Shown here: one piece after another, positions 24,783 through 39,498 of the stretch | Position numbering within the stretch: position 1 is the stretch's first letter | Layout of the letters: each line of letters opens with the position of its first letter | Source: Ensifer adhaerens | GTDB taxonomy: Bacteria > Pseudomonadota > Alphaproteobacteria > Rhizobiales > Rhizobiaceae | DNA length: 64,000 nt | Assembly: GCF_002940685.1 (NCBI RefSeq) | Contig: NZ_PNFP01000006.1 | Coordinates: 248,001 to 312,000, forward strand | Direction of reading: 5' to 3' | The notes under the pieces: model-generated | Told to the model about the DNA's origin: nothing | Databases searched by the model: none | What the model saw: only the letters and a program-made list of their open reading frames with translations | Translations under genes and position numbers: made by a program

Positions 24783-26546
24783 CTAAAGTGAGATCCCGGC
24801 GTCGCGCAGGCCGTCGATCAGGCGGCCAAGCACTGCCGGGTCCTTGTAGGGCATCGCCCGCTTGAAATGATCGATGGAGAAGCTCGGATTGACCTCGAAG
24901 ACCTCGTGCCAGTAACGGCGCGCTTCTTCGGCGCGGCCGGTGCGGCCGTAAAGGCAGGCGAGATAAAACCGCGTCATGTCCGAGCGTGGGGCCAGCGCCA
25001 GCCGACGCCTGAAGGCGATTTCCGCCTCGTCGTAGCGCCCGAGATTAAGCAGGGTCCGCCCCAGGAAATGCAGCGAGAGATCGAATTGCGGATCGAGCCT
25101 GTGGGCGCGTGTGTAATAGGGCAGCGCTTCCTCGAACCGGCTCTGGAAGTCGCGGATCGAGCCGAGCGCGGTATGACCGCCAGCAGAATTGGGATCGAGC
25201 CGGAGCATGTGCTGGGCGGCACGTTCCGCCTCGTCATAACGCCGCCCCCAGCAAAGCGCGAGCGAAAGGGCGTGGTGGCCATGGGCCTCGTTCTCGTCGG
25301 TGGCGACCGCCTTTTCGGCGAGCTCGAGTGCGCGCGAAACATTGTCGAACGTTCCGCCGTTCCACCGGTTGATGTAGTCGGTCAGAGAAACGATGGAGAG
25401 CGAGGCATAGGCCGCCGCCAGCCCGGGATCGATGGCGATGGCGCGTTCGAGCATGCTGCGCGCCTCCGCCGACGATACCGCGTCGAACCGCAGGATCGCC
25501 TGGCGCGACCGCACCAAGAGGTCATAGGCCTCCGGATCGACCTTGCCGCGGCCCTCGCGCCGCTCCGTTTCGCCGGCCGTCAGCTTCACCTTGAGCGCCG
25601 TCACGATGGTGCGGGTCACCTCGTCCTGCACCTCGAAGATATCCTCGATGCCGCGGTCGTAGCGCTCGGCCCAGAGATGCCCCCCGGTCGTGCCGTCGAT
25701 CATCTGGGCGTTGATGCGGATGCGATTGGCGGCGCGGCGAACGCTGCCCTCCAGCACATAGCGGACGCCGAGATCACGGCTGACCTGGCGGATGTCCGGT
25801 GATTTGCCCTTGTAGGCAAAGGAGGAGTTGCGGGCGATGACGAAGAGACCGGAAACCTTGGAGAGATCGGTGATGATGTCCTCGGTAATGCCGTCGGCAA
25901 AATATCCCTGCTCCGGGTCGCCGGACAGGTTGTCGAACGGCAGCACGGCGATCGACGGCCGGGCAGGCAGCTGCGGCGGGGCCTCGGCAACGACCTTCGC
26001 CGGCGCGTCGGCATACTCGTCCGGCGACCAGCTCCAGATGTGCACCGGGCGTTCGATGTTCTTGACCTCGTGGTGGCCGCTGTCGATGAAGTTGAGATCG
26101 GTACGGCCCTGCACATATTCATGCACGCCATCGGAAATCGCGACGCCGCCGGGTCTGGCGAGCGCTTCTATGCGCGCCGCCACGTTGACGCCGTCACCAT
26201 AGAGATCGCTGTCGGCAACCATGATGTCGCCCATGTTGATGCCGACGCGCAGCACGATCTGCTGACCTGGCGGCACGTCCGCATTGGCCAAGACCATCGC
26301 CTTCTGCAGCGCCGCGGCACATTCGACCGCGTTGACGGCGCTCGAAAACTCGACCAGCACGCCATCGCCCGTCCGCTTGAACACCCGGCCCTGGTGGGCT
26401 TCGACGAGCGGTTCCAGCACCTCGCTCCAGCGTGACATGAGCTGCGTATAGGTGGTCTTCTCGTCACGCTCCATCAGCCGGCTGTAGCCGACAACATCGG
26501 CAGCCAGAATGGCGGCAAGCCGCCGTGTGATGGATTCCTTGGCCAT
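24783..26546 (-). CDS. Class III adenylate/guanylate cyclase with TPR repeats
   Basis: 587 aa. The N-terminal cyclase domain (about 1-180) has metal Asp17 (AADVVGYSR) and Asp61 (KRTGDGVLVEF) with the nearby Lys58. GDGVN with Asn121 and Arg125 completes the active site, so it appears catalytically intact. A TolB-like domain (about 195-330, SIAVLPFDNLSGD, FADGITEDI) and several TPRs (about 390-560) follow. This architecture is expanded in rhizobia. ATG 26546 was chosen over TTG 26555; neither has a strong ribosome site. It probably makes cAMP in response to protein-protein contacts; the stimulus is unknown. Confidence 0.9.
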   Translation of the reverse strand: MAKESITRRLAAILAADVVGYSRLMERDEKTTYTQLMSRWSEVLEPLVEAHQGRVFKRTGDGVLVEFSSAVNAVECAAALQKAMVLANADVPPGQQIVLRVGINMGDIMVADSDLYGDGVNVAARIEALARPGGVAISDGVHEYVQGRTDLNFIDSGHHEVKNIERPVHIWSWSPDEYADAPAKVVAEAPPQLPARPSIAVLPFDNLSGDPEQGYFADGITEDIITDLSKVSGLFVIARNSSFAYKGKSPDIRQVSRDLGVRYVLEGSVRRAANRIRINAQMIDGTTGGHLWAERYDRGIEDIFEVQDEVTRTIVTALKVKLTAGETERREGRGKVDPEAYDLLVRSRQAILRFDAVSSAEARSMLERAIAIDPGLAAAYASLSIVSLTDYINRWNGGTFDNVSRALELAEKAVATDENEAHGHHALSLALCWGRRYDEAERAAQHMLRLDPNSAGGHTALGSIRDFQSRFEEALPYYTRAHRLDPQFDLSLHFLGRTLLNLGRYDEAEIAFRRRLALAPRSDMTRFYLACLYGRTGRAEEARRYWHEVFEVNPSFSIDHFKRAMPYKDPAVLGRLIDGLRDAGISL

Positions 26547-26666
26547 GGGGAGCAACGCCCTACTTGAACCCGCTGTGGAATTTTACCGGCGGATGCGGCC
26601 TATGTCCATTCGAACCGGGACCGGGCGGCTGCCCGACACTAGCCCGAATTGGGTATCGCCGAGACA

Positions 26667-26692
26667 GGAACCGGACGAGGTGCCGCAACGTT
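26667..26692 (+). promoter_or_regulatory. RpoE2/EcfG-type promoter of the 66-aa protein
   Basis: GGAAC (26667-26671), 17 nt, then CGTT (26689-26692). It lies about 100 nt upstream of ATG 26794 and divergent from the cyclase. Confidence 0.6.
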
Positions 26693-26793
26693 GCCTTCAC
26701 GGGAGGAGAGCTGCTTGCGAGTCTCGCCCTGATGGCTCCGGCCATGCCAGCCGCAATCGGCTCACGCTCCTGTTAGCGGAGGAGTGCGGAAGG

Positions 26794-26994
26794 ATGCTTC
26801 TGTCTGTCCCGGGCCGGCCGATCCTGCCGGGTGAACTCACGAAGATCGAGGACGTCTTCACCGAAGCGCTCAGAGAGCGAGAGCTGTCGCGCCAGTCGCC
26901 CGAGGCATCGGCGCTCGCTGCGCGGCTGATCGAACTTTATCAAAATGGCGTACAGGATTTGGTGGCGCTCAGAGCCATGGCAAAGCTGTTCTGA
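26794..26994 (+). CDS. Hypothetical small protein, 66 aa
   Basis: 66 aa, soluble, with GELTKIEDVFTEALRERELS then LAARLIELYQNGVQDLVAL. It resembles short uncharacterised rhizobial proteins ending in an LF/LYQNG(V) repeat-like helix. GGAGGAG lies 9 nt before ATG 26794; the frame extends to 26509 but the upstream part overlaps the promoter and shows no coding bias. An RpoE2-type promoter precedes it. Function unknown. Confidence 0.72.
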   Translation: MLLSVPGRPILPGELTKIEDVFTEALRERELSRQSPEASALAARLIELYQNGVQDLVALRAMAKLF

Positions 26995-27043
26995 CGATGC
27001 GAGGCACCGTACTAGGCTTGGCGTCGGATCTATAGGGAAGAAA

Positions 27044-27120
27044 TGGTACGGTTGGTGGGAATCGAACCTACGACCTCAGGTGCCACAAACCTGCGCTCTA
27101 ACCAACTGAGCTACAACCGC
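27044..27120 (-). tRNA. tRNA-His (GUG)
   Basis: 77 nt on the minus strand including encoded CCA (27046-27044). The acceptor stem is GCGGTTG with CAACCGT (a G1:U72 wobble), the D arm GCTCAGTTGGTTAGAGC, the anticodon loop TTGTGGC giving GUG, and the T arm GTAGGTTCGATTCCCAC. The discriminator is A73. There is no C73 to pair with a G-1, a feature known in a clade of alphaproteobacteria whose HisRS has adapted. Confidence 0.96.
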
Positions 27121-27206
27121 ACATAAAGCGACATCAGTCGCTTGGCGGCTCACATACGGAGACTTCCGCCGCTTTGCAAGCCTAAACTTGAGATTATCCT
27201 GCAAAA

Positions 27207-27232
27207 AATCCGGATGGCAAGCCATCCGGATT
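27207..27232 (-). terminator. Rho-independent terminator of the phasin gene
   Basis: AATCCGGATGGC (27207-27218) pairs perfectly with GCCATCCGGATT (27221-27232). On the minus strand TTTTTT follows, partly overlapping the stem end, 77 nt past the phasin stop. Confidence 0.85.
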
Positions 27233-27308
27233 CTTGGATTTCGGCGCAGCTGGCAGAATAAGGCGACCGCAGTCCGTCGCCATCGTTCAGCCGGCGCAGT
27301 CGGCTGAC

Positions 27309-27758
27309 TTAGACCTTCTTGAAGGACGACATCGCCTTTTCGGCAGCATCCTTGCCCGGCTTTGCGACGTTTTCGGCAACCTTCTTGGTGGCTTCCTGCA
27401 TCGACTTCGCCTGCTCGACGGCGAGTTCGGCCTGCTTGCGGACGAAGCTCGTCTGCAGTTCGACGAATTCCGACAGCGACTTGACGCCGAGCAGCGCTTC
27501 CATGTGCGAAAGCGAGTTTTCAGCATTGGTGCGCAGCGCGTCGATGGCCTTGAGACCGAGTTCGACGGTGCCGGTCTGGGCGCTTTCGAGCGTTGCTTCA
27601 ACGGTCTTCGTTGCCTCTTCGGCAGCGGTCTTCATCTTGGCATAGGCTTCCTTCGACTGGACGGCACCCTTTTCCGCGAAGTCGCGGAAGCTGTCGGTGA
27701 ACTTCGCCGGGTCGAAAGAGGAAAGGGAAAATACGTCGTCGGTCTTCTTGGTAGCCAT
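27309..27758 (-). CDS. phaP: Phasin (polyhydroxybutyrate granule protein)
   Basis: 149 aa, helical, of the Phasin_2 type: VFSLSSFDPAKFTDSFRDFA at the start, a central amphipathic region (SLSHMEALLGVKSLSEFVEL), and a Lys/Ala-rich tail. It coats PHB granules and affects their size. Two TGC-N3-GCA palindromes overlap its likely promoter, matching the recognition pattern of the PHB regulator PhaR/AniA. Neighbouring the kinase CbrA as in S. meliloti. Confidence 0.9.
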   Translation of the reverse strand: MATKKTDDVFSLSSFDPAKFTDSFRDFAEKGAVQSKEAYAKMKTAAEEATKTVEATLESAQTGTVELGLKAIDALRTNAENSLSHMEALLGVKSLSEFVELQTSFVRKQAELAVEQAKSMQEATKKVAENVAKPGKDAAEKAMSSFKKV

Positions 27759-27811
27759 GAAAGCGCTCCTTGGTGTCTGGCCCTCTTCAGAGGCGCCGTT
27801 GGTTGATGCGC

Positions 27812-27842
27812 ATTATATAAACCACTTGCTTGTGCATTGCAA
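27812..27842 (-). promoter_or_regulatory. Probable phasin promoter
   Basis: On the minus strand TTGCAA (27842-27837), a 19-nt spacer, then TATAAT (27817-27812), 54 nt before ATG 27758. The spacer is slightly long. Confidence 0.5.
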
Positions 27843-27859
27843 TAAAATTGTGCAGTGCA
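27833..27859. promoter_or_regulatory. Twin PhaR/AniA-type operator sites
   Basis: TGCATTGCA (27833-27841) and TGCAGTGCA (27851-27859) both have the form TGC-N3-GCA, spaced 18 bp apart and overlapping the probable phasin -35. PhaR of other alphaproteobacteria binds TGC/GCA palindromes to repress phasin genes until granules titrate it. Confidence 0.6.
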
Positions 27860-27988
27860 CAAATTCGGGAGCATTAACCTTTCGCGCTGAAAGCCGTGGC
27901 GAAGCTCCGGCCCTCGCTGGACCCTCGCGGGTCCGCCGGGTATTAATAGAGTGTTAACCCGCAAGCGATCCGTCAATAGGCCCCTTCA

Positions 27989-31690
<3,702 letters not shown>

Positions 31691-31719
31691 GGCCGGATGT
31701 TATAAGGAAATGTTGACTT

Positions 31720-33465
31720 GTGGCGGCCAGTTTGCTGGACGCCATCGGCCATTTCCTGCCGTCATGCCGCGGAATCGATCGATTGCAGTCCACATCTCAG
31801 AGCATCAAGCGCCGCTATGCGCGTGCGGGAACCGGTCTTTCCCATCCCCTGCTGGCGACCTGGGCCGGATTGACATCGGCCATCGTGCTGATGCCGATCA
31901 TTGCGATTGCCTGGCTGGCGATCTCGGGCGGCGGCGGCAACTGGCCGCATCTCATGGAAAACGTCATTCCCCGCGCCACCGGGCGAACGCTGCTCCTGAT
32001 CTCGCTGACGGGTGCCGCGACCGCCTTCGTCGGCATCCTGACTGCGTGGCTGGTCGCGAGCTGTGAGTTCCCGCTGCGGCGCTTGCTGTCGGCCGCTCTG
32101 GTTCTGCCGCTTGCGATCCCCGCCTATCTCGCAGCCTATGCGTTCGGCGAGCTCTTCACCTTTACCGGGCCGGTGCAGGGGCTGATCCGTGCCATCTTCG
32201 GCTTCAAGACGAGCCGCGACTACTGGTTTCCGGATATCCGCTCGCTCGGCGGCGCCGTGCTGGTGCTGAGTTCGGTTCTCTATCCCTACATCTATCTCGC
32301 CTGCCGATCGATGTTCCTGATGCAGGGTCGCGCGGCCGCCGATGTCGCCCGCACGCTCGGCGCCGGGCCGCTGAAGGTGTTCTTCCGTATCCAGATCCCG
32401 ATGGCGCGTCCGGCCATCATGATCGGCCTGACGCTGGTGGCGATGGAGACGCTGAACGATATCGGCGCGGTCGAATTCCTCGGTGTGCAGACGCTCACCT
32501 TCTCGATCTTCGACACGTGGCTGAACCGCGGCAGCCTCGCCGGGGCGGCACAGATCGCCTGCATCATGCTGGTATTCGTCATCGGCCTGATGATGATCGA
32601 GCGCGCCGCGCGGCGGCGCCAGCGCTTCTCCAGCCAGAAAACGACATCCGCCGTCCATGACGCCGCACGGCTTGTGCTGACCGGCTGGAAGAAGTGGGCC
32701 GCCATGCTCGCCTGCCTGCTGCCCGTATTCTCCGGCTTCGCCGTTCCCTTCGTCATCCTCGGCAACTTCGCACTCAAGCGGATCGACCAGTTCATCGAGC
32801 CGCGGCTGCTGAGCGCCCTCTTCCACAGCATGCTGGTTTCGGGCGCAGCCGCGACGGTTACGGTTCTGCTCGGTTTCGTGCTCGCCTATGCTGCCCGCAC
32901 CGGGCACTCGCGGGTGAGCGACATCGCCGGGCGGCTCGCCTCGTTCGGCTACGGCGTGCCCGGCACGGTGCTCGCCATCGGCGTGCTCTTCCCGCTTGCC
33001 GCACTCGACAACCTGATCGACGCCGGCATGCGCGATACGTTCGGCATCTCCACCGGCCTGATGATGACCGGAACCGGTTTTGCGATCATCTATGCCTGCA
33101 GCGTGCGCTTCCTCACCATGGCCGAGGGCACGCTCGAGGCCGGGTTCCAGAAGCTTTCGCCGCATCTCGACATGGCGTCGCGCGCGCTTGGCCGCACCGG
33201 CGGGCAGACCTTGCGCACCGTGCTCCTGCCGATGATGCGTCCCGCCGTGCTCACCGCCGCCTTGCTCGTCTTCATCGAAACCATGAAGGAACTTTCGGCA
33301 ACGATCATGCTGAGGCCCTTCAACTTCAACACGCTGGCGACGCTCGTCTACGAGGACGCGTCTCGGGCAAAGGTCGAAGACGCTTCGGTCGCGGCGATGA
33401 TCATCGTCGTCGCCGGCATGATCCCGGTCATCCTCGTTTCCCGATCGCTCGAGCGCCGATCCTGA
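31720..33465 (+). CDS. fbpB: Iron(III)-type ABC transporter permease, fused double domain
   Basis: 581 aa with about twelve membrane helices: two tandem permease modules (about 50-300 and 340-575), each with a coupling loop (ADVARTLGAGPLKVFF and DMASRALGRTGGQTL). This duplicated layout is typical of FbpB/AfuB-type ferric permeases. The GTG 31720 start has AGGAAA about 9 nt upstream. It follows cbrA by 29 nt. No binding protein or ATPase is adjacent; FbpA at 20953 is a plausible partner, but thiamine or another substrate cannot be excluded. Confidence 0.82.
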   Translation: MAASLLDAIGHFLPSCRGIDRLQSTSQSIKRRYARAGTGLSHPLLATWAGLTSAIVLMPIIAIAWLAISGGGGNWPHLMENVIPRATGRTLLLISLTGAATAFVGILTAWLVASCEFPLRRLLSAALVLPLAIPAYLAAYAFGELFTFTGPVQGLIRAIFGFKTSRDYWFPDIRSLGGAVLVLSSVLYPYIYLACRSMFLMQGRAAADVARTLGAGPLKVFFRIQIPMARPAIMIGLTLVAMETLNDIGAVEFLGVQTLTFSIFDTWLNRGSLAGAAQIACIMLVFVIGLMMIERAARRRQRFSSQKTTSAVHDAARLVLTGWKKWAAMLACLLPVFSGFAVPFVILGNFALKRIDQFIEPRLLSALFHSMLVSGAAATVTVLLGFVLAYAARTGHSRVSDIAGRLASFGYGVPGTVLAIGVLFPLAALDNLIDAGMRDTFGISTGLMMTGTGFAIIYACSVRFLTMAEGTLEAGFQKLSPHLDMASRALGRTGGQTLRTVLLPMMRPAVLTAALLVFIETMKELSATIMLRPFNFNTLATLVYEDASRAKVEDASVAAMIIVVAGMIPVILVSRSLERRS

Positions 33466-33492
33466 GCCTCTGCGGGCCGCAGGCATAAAAAA

Positions 33493-33514
33493 GAGGTGGC
33501 TGGGAGGCCACCTC
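33493..33514 (-). terminator. Rho-independent terminator, minus strand
   Basis: GAGGTGGC (33493-33500) pairs with GCCACCTC (33507-33514). On the minus strand TTTTTT follows. It lies 225 nt past the acetoacetyl-CoA synthetase stop, an unusually long gap. Confidence 0.85.
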
Positions 33515-33738
33515 GATAGTTGAATGCTAAACCAACAATCGCTCGAGAAGGAACCAAGTCATGCCGGCGACGGCAGCTCTGCCGAACGCCGATCCAACAT
33601 CGATCAGCCTCAAGTTGGCATGACCATGCGCCCCCAAACCTTAACAGAACCTTACTCGCCACATCCGCAATTTTAGGGATTTTTCAGCAAGTCTGAAGCC
33701 TTGGTTAATTCCAATCACGCGAACCCGTTAACGCACCC

Positions 33739-35691
<1,953 letters not shown>

Positions 35692-35877
35692 GTTTTCCTC
35701 CACTCCTGCTCCATGCCCTCTATACCATGCTGCATCGCAAGATAAACAGCAGCGGCAGGGGCCCCGTCATCGCGTGGACGACATTTACCTGTCTGTTGCC
35801 TGTCCGTCGCATTTGATTTCTGAGGACCGAAGGCCTATCCAAGCTCACGTGACCCAAGCGACGGCGACCAGGCGGAC

Positions 35878-37695
35878 ATGAGACGGAAATTTCTGCATAT
35901 GATGCGCGACGTACGCCTGTTGTCGCGGCTGCGGCGCCGCCATTTCCTCTGGCCCGCCGCAATCGGCGTCGGGCTTGCTGCCGGCTACAACGCCGTGCTG
36001 CCCTTGCTGATTTCGACGACGGACGTGCGCCCGACCGTGGAGCACATGCTGGATGCCTGGTCCGGCGGCAAGAGCCGGATAGCGGGCAATCCCGAAATCA
36101 GCTTCTGGCCGGAGCCGACGCTCACCCTGCGCTCGGCGACGATCGAAACCGCCGACGGATCGTCCCGCAAGCTCGCGCATATCGGCAGCATCACCGCCAC
36201 CTTCAGCCTGCTTTCGGCGATCGACGGCACGCCGGCGCTTCGCGACGTCCGGCTGGTCGAACCCGTCGTCACGCTCGAGCGGCGCACGGACGGTACGCTC
36301 AACTGGCGACGGCCGCACTGGTTGGCCACACCGGATGTACGAGCCGCCGACAGGGACACGCCGTTCGGCGACGTCACGGTGGAAAACGGCCGCCTGCAGG
36401 TCATCGACCTCGTCACCAACCAGACCCGGGAATTCTCCGGCATATCCGGAACCATCGCCTGGCCGTCTTACTCCAAAGAGCTCAGCGCCCGGCTTTCGGG
36501 CAGCCTTGGCGGGCAGATGGTCGCCTGGACGCTCGAGTGCAACGAACCGCTGAGCCTGCTGACCGGCCGCGATACGGCGCTCAAGACATCGCTGACCTCG
36601 GCGGCGCTCAATCTCTCTTTCGAAGGCAACGGCAATCTCTCGTCGGCACCGGCCGCCGCGGGACGGCTGCAGGTTTCGACGGCCTCGCTGCAGGCCCTTT
36701 CCGCATGGTATCAGGGCAAGGGCGCGCGCGCGCTTCCGGACAGCGGCTTCAACCTCAGCGCCAACGTCACGAGCGGCAAGGCATCGCTGAAGCTCGACGA
36801 CCTTCATGTGACGCTCGGCGGCGCCAATGCGACCGGCATCCTCGACGTCTCGACGTCCCTCGACAATACGCGCCGCCTCGAGGGTACGCTCGCCTTCGAC
36901 CGCATCGATCTCAACGGGCTGCAGCCCTTCATCGATCCGCTGGTGCCCGACGAAGTCACGCAGCAACTGAGCGACGCTTTCGCGCGCGGCTGGCGTGCCG
37001 ATGTGCGACTGTCGGCGCAGGAGGCGCTGGTGGGCCCGCTGCGGCTGGAAGACCTCGCCGCCGGCATCATCATCGATCACGGGCGCGCGTCGATCGACGT
37101 GGCCGACAGCACCTATGCCAACGGCCGGCTCAGCGGACGGCTCGAAGCTTCGGAAAAGGGGCTCGCCGGCGGCGGCAAGCTGGAGCTGGTGCTGAAGAAT
37201 GCCGACCTCTCCGCCGCCCTCGCCGGCCTTGGCTTCACCGGGCCTGTCCCGACCGGTCGGGGCAACGTCAATTTCGACCTCACCACGGAGCATCCGTTCT
37301 GGGCTGCACAGGCAGCCGAGGCTTCCGGCCGCATCCGGCTTTCGCTCGCCAATGGCAACCTGTCCGGCTTCGACGCGAGCACCTTCGCGAATCTCGTCAG
37401 GGCCGGCGAGTTCTTTTCGCTGACACAGGCGAGTGACGGCAACTTCGCCTTCCAGACGGCCGACATCGAAGCCAGTTTCGGCGAAGGGTCGGCGCGGCTG
37501 AACCGGGCAATCTTCGCCGGCGAAGCCGGCAATCTTTCAGTCAACGGCGTCATTCCCTATCGCAGCGGCAGCCTGGCACTCGCCGGCACCTACATCGACA
37601 CCTTGAACGCAGGACAAAGGCTGCGCTTCTTCGTCGGCGGCTCCTGGCCGAATGCGGTGATCTCGCCTTTGTCGGTTCTCGGCGAACCCAACTGA
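35878..37695 (+). CDS. AsmA-like protein
   Basis: 605 aa. A short cytoplasmic basic segment and one N-terminal membrane helix (about 21-45) precede a long beta-rich domain made of repeated sheets (for example GKASLKLDDLHVTLGGANAT). AsmA_2-type C-terminal repeats lie around 470-600. AsmA family proteins span the envelope and are implicated in lipid transport or outer-membrane assembly. ATG 35878 has AGG 6 nt upstream. It is a single gene ended by the hairpin at 37697-37725. Confidence 0.82.
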   Translation: MRRKFLHMMRDVRLLSRLRRRHFLWPAAIGVGLAAGYNAVLPLLISTTDVRPTVEHMLDAWSGGKSRIAGNPEISFWPEPTLTLRSATIETADGSSRKLAHIGSITATFSLLSAIDGTPALRDVRLVEPVVTLERRTDGTLNWRRPHWLATPDVRAADRDTPFGDVTVENGRLQVIDLVTNQTREFSGISGTIAWPSYSKELSARLSGSLGGQMVAWTLECNEPLSLLTGRDTALKTSLTSAALNLSFEGNGNLSSAPAAAGRLQVSTASLQALSAWYQGKGARALPDSGFNLSANVTSGKASLKLDDLHVTLGGANATGILDVSTSLDNTRRLEGTLAFDRIDLNGLQPFIDPLVPDEVTQQLSDAFARGWRADVRLSAQEALVGPLRLEDLAAGIIIDHGRASIDVADSTYANGRLSGRLEASEKGLAGGGKLELVLKNADLSAALAGLGFTGPVPTGRGNVNFDLTTEHPFWAAQAAEASGRIRLSLANGNLSGFDASTFANLVRAGEFFSLTQASDGNFAFQTADIEASFGEGSARLNRAIFAGEAGNLSVNGVIPYRSGSLALAGTYIDTLNAGQRLRFFVGGSWPNAVISPLSVLGEPN

Positions 37696-37696
37696 A

Positions 37697-37725
37697 AAAG
37701 GCCGGCGTCAGAGACACCGGCCTTT
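37697..37725. terminator. Bidirectional terminator between AsmA-like gene and potI
   Basis: AAAGGCCGG at 37697-37705 pairs with CCGGCCTTT at 37717-37725; GTC/GAC extends the stem inside. T-runs occur on both sides, consistent with ending both convergent transcripts. Confidence 0.75.
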
Positions 37726-37760
37726 CGTTTCATACAGGTGACAGAATCGCTTCGCGCTGC

Positions 37761-38579
37761 TCAGGACTGGGCGAAAGCCGCCCGTTCGTCCCGCTCGCGC
37801 TGCGCCTCGCGCTGCTTCGTCACGATCGAGGCAACGACCACGCCGATGGCGACGACACCGATGAGGATCGTGCAGATCGCGTTGATTTCCGGCGTCACGC
37901 CGAGCCGCACCTGGCTGTAGATCTTCATCGGCAGCGTGGTGGCGCCAGGCCCGGTGGTGAAGCTCGAAATCACCAGGTCATCCAGCGACAGGGTGAAGGC
38001 GAGAACCCAGCCGGAAAACACTGCCGGGGCGATCACCGGCAGGGTGATCGCAAAGAAGGTCCTGACCGGGGTGGCGCCGAGGTCGAGGGCCGCTTCCTCG
38101 ATCGACTGGTCGAAGCTCAAGAGCCGCGACTGCACGACGACGGCGACGAAGCACATGGTGAAGGTGATGTGCGCCAGCGTGATCGTCCAGAAGCCGCGAT
38201 CGAGCCCGATGGCGACGAAGAGCAAAAGCAGCGACAGGCCGGTGATGACCTCGGGCATGACCAGCGGCGCATAGACCATGCCGGAGAAGAGCATCCGGCC
38301 GCGGAAGCGCGTGTAGCGGACGAGCGCCAGTGCGGCGAGCGTTCCAAGCACGGTGGCGCAGGTCGCCGAGATCAGCGCGACGCGGATCGTCACCCAGGCA
38401 GCATCGAGCAGCGCCTGATTGTGCCAGAGCTGCGTGTACCATTTGGTCGAAAAGCCCGCCCAGACCGTGACGAGTTTTGATTCGTTGAAGGAAAAGATCA
38501 CGAGGAGCACGATCGGCAGGTAGAGGAAGCCGAAGCCGAGCACGATCGAGGCGATGTTGAAGCGCGACCAGTTGCCCAT
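37761..38579 (-). CDS. potI: Putrescine/spermidine ABC transporter permease PotI
   Basis: 272 aa with six membrane helices; the coupling loop is EEAALDLGATPVRTFF, and the conserved TLSLDDLVIS is of the PotC/PotI type. It starts 3 nt after potH ends. Last gene of potFGHI; forms the channel with PotH. The C-terminus is charged and long (KQREAQRERDERAAFAQS). Confidence 0.92.
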   Translation of the reverse strand: MGNWSRFNIASIVLGFGFLYLPIVLLVIFSFNESKLVTVWAGFSTKWYTQLWHNQALLDAAWVTIRVALISATCATVLGTLAALALVRYTRFRGRMLFSGMVYAPLVMPEVITGLSLLLLFVAIGLDRGFWTITLAHITFTMCFVAVVVQSRLLSFDQSIEEAALDLGATPVRTFFAITLPVIAPAVFSGWVLAFTLSLDDLVISSFTTGPGATTLPMKIYSQVRLGVTPEINAICTILIGVVAIGVVVASIVTKQREAQRERDERAAFAQS

Positions 38580-38582
38580 CGG

Positions 38583-39494
38583 TTACCTCCCCTCGCCGTC
38601 GGCTTTCGCCTGGGCGTTCTGGAAGTAGACGATCGGCAGCACCAGGATCAAAAGCAGGATCGTCGCCACCGCCGAGGAGACCGGCCAGTCGCGGTTGGCG
38701 TTGAACTCGTTCCAGAGCGTCTTGCCGATCATCAGCGTTTCCGAGCCGCCGAGCAGGTCGGGGATAACGAACTCGCCGACGGCGGGGATGAAGACCAGCA
38801 GGCAGCCGGCGACCACGCCCGCAAGCGACAGCGGGAAGGTCACGCGCCAGAAGGCGGTGAACGGCGTGCAGCCGAGATCGAGTGCGGCTTCCGTCAGCGT
38901 GTGATCCATCTTCTCCAGCGACGAGTAAATCGGCAGCACCATGAAGGGCAGATAGGAATAGACGATGCCGATATAGATCGCCCAATTGGTGTTGAGAATG
39001 ATCAGCGGCTGGTCGATGACGTTGATGCTCATCAGGAACTGGTTGAGCAGCCCTTCGGGTTTCAGGATCGCGATCCAGGCGTAGACGCGGATCAGGAAGC
39101 TCGTCCAGAACGGCAGGATCACCAGCATCAACAGCGTCGGGCGGATGGTCTTCGGCGCCTTGGCCATGCCGTAGGCGACCGGATAGGCGATCAGCAGCGT
39201 GAGCACCGTGGAAACCCCCGCGATGATGACGCTCGACACATAGGCGTTGAAGTAGAGGACGTCCTCCGTCAGCCAGACATAGTTGTCGAAGGAGAATTCC
39301 CGCGCCTTTTCAAGAATGCCGGACAGGCCGCCGAAGAGGTCGAAGACCGGCGTATAGGGTGGCATCGCCACCGCCGTCTGTGACAAGGAGATGCGGAAGA
39401 CGATGAAGAACGGAATGAGGAAGAAGAACAGCAGCCAGGCATAGGGGATGATGATGACAAGGCGGCTGAAGAGAGCGGATGCGACGCGTGCCAT
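38583..39494 (-). CDS. potH: Putrescine/spermidine ABC transporter permease PotH
   Basis: 303 aa with six membrane helices; the coupling loop is LTEAALDLGCTPFTAFW, and the motif PAVGEFVIPDLLGG is characteristic of PotB/PotH permeases. It begins 4 nt after potG and ends 3 nt before potI, indicating tight translational coupling. Confidence 0.92.
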   Translation of the reverse strand: MARVASALFSRLVIIIPYAWLLFFFLIPFFIVFRISLSQTAVAMPPYTPVFDLFGGLSGILEKAREFSFDNYVWLTEDVLYFNAYVSSVIIAGVSTVLTLLIAYPVAYGMAKAPKTIRPTLLMLVILPFWTSFLIRVYAWIAILKPEGLLNQFLMSINVIDQPLIILNTNWAIYIGIVYSYLPFMVLPIYSSLEKMDHTLTEAALDLGCTPFTAFWRVTFPLSLAGVVAGCLLVFIPAVGEFVIPDLLGGSETLMIGKTLWNEFNANRDWPVSSAVATILLLILVLPIVYFQNAQAKADGEGR

Positions 39495-39498
39495 GGTC

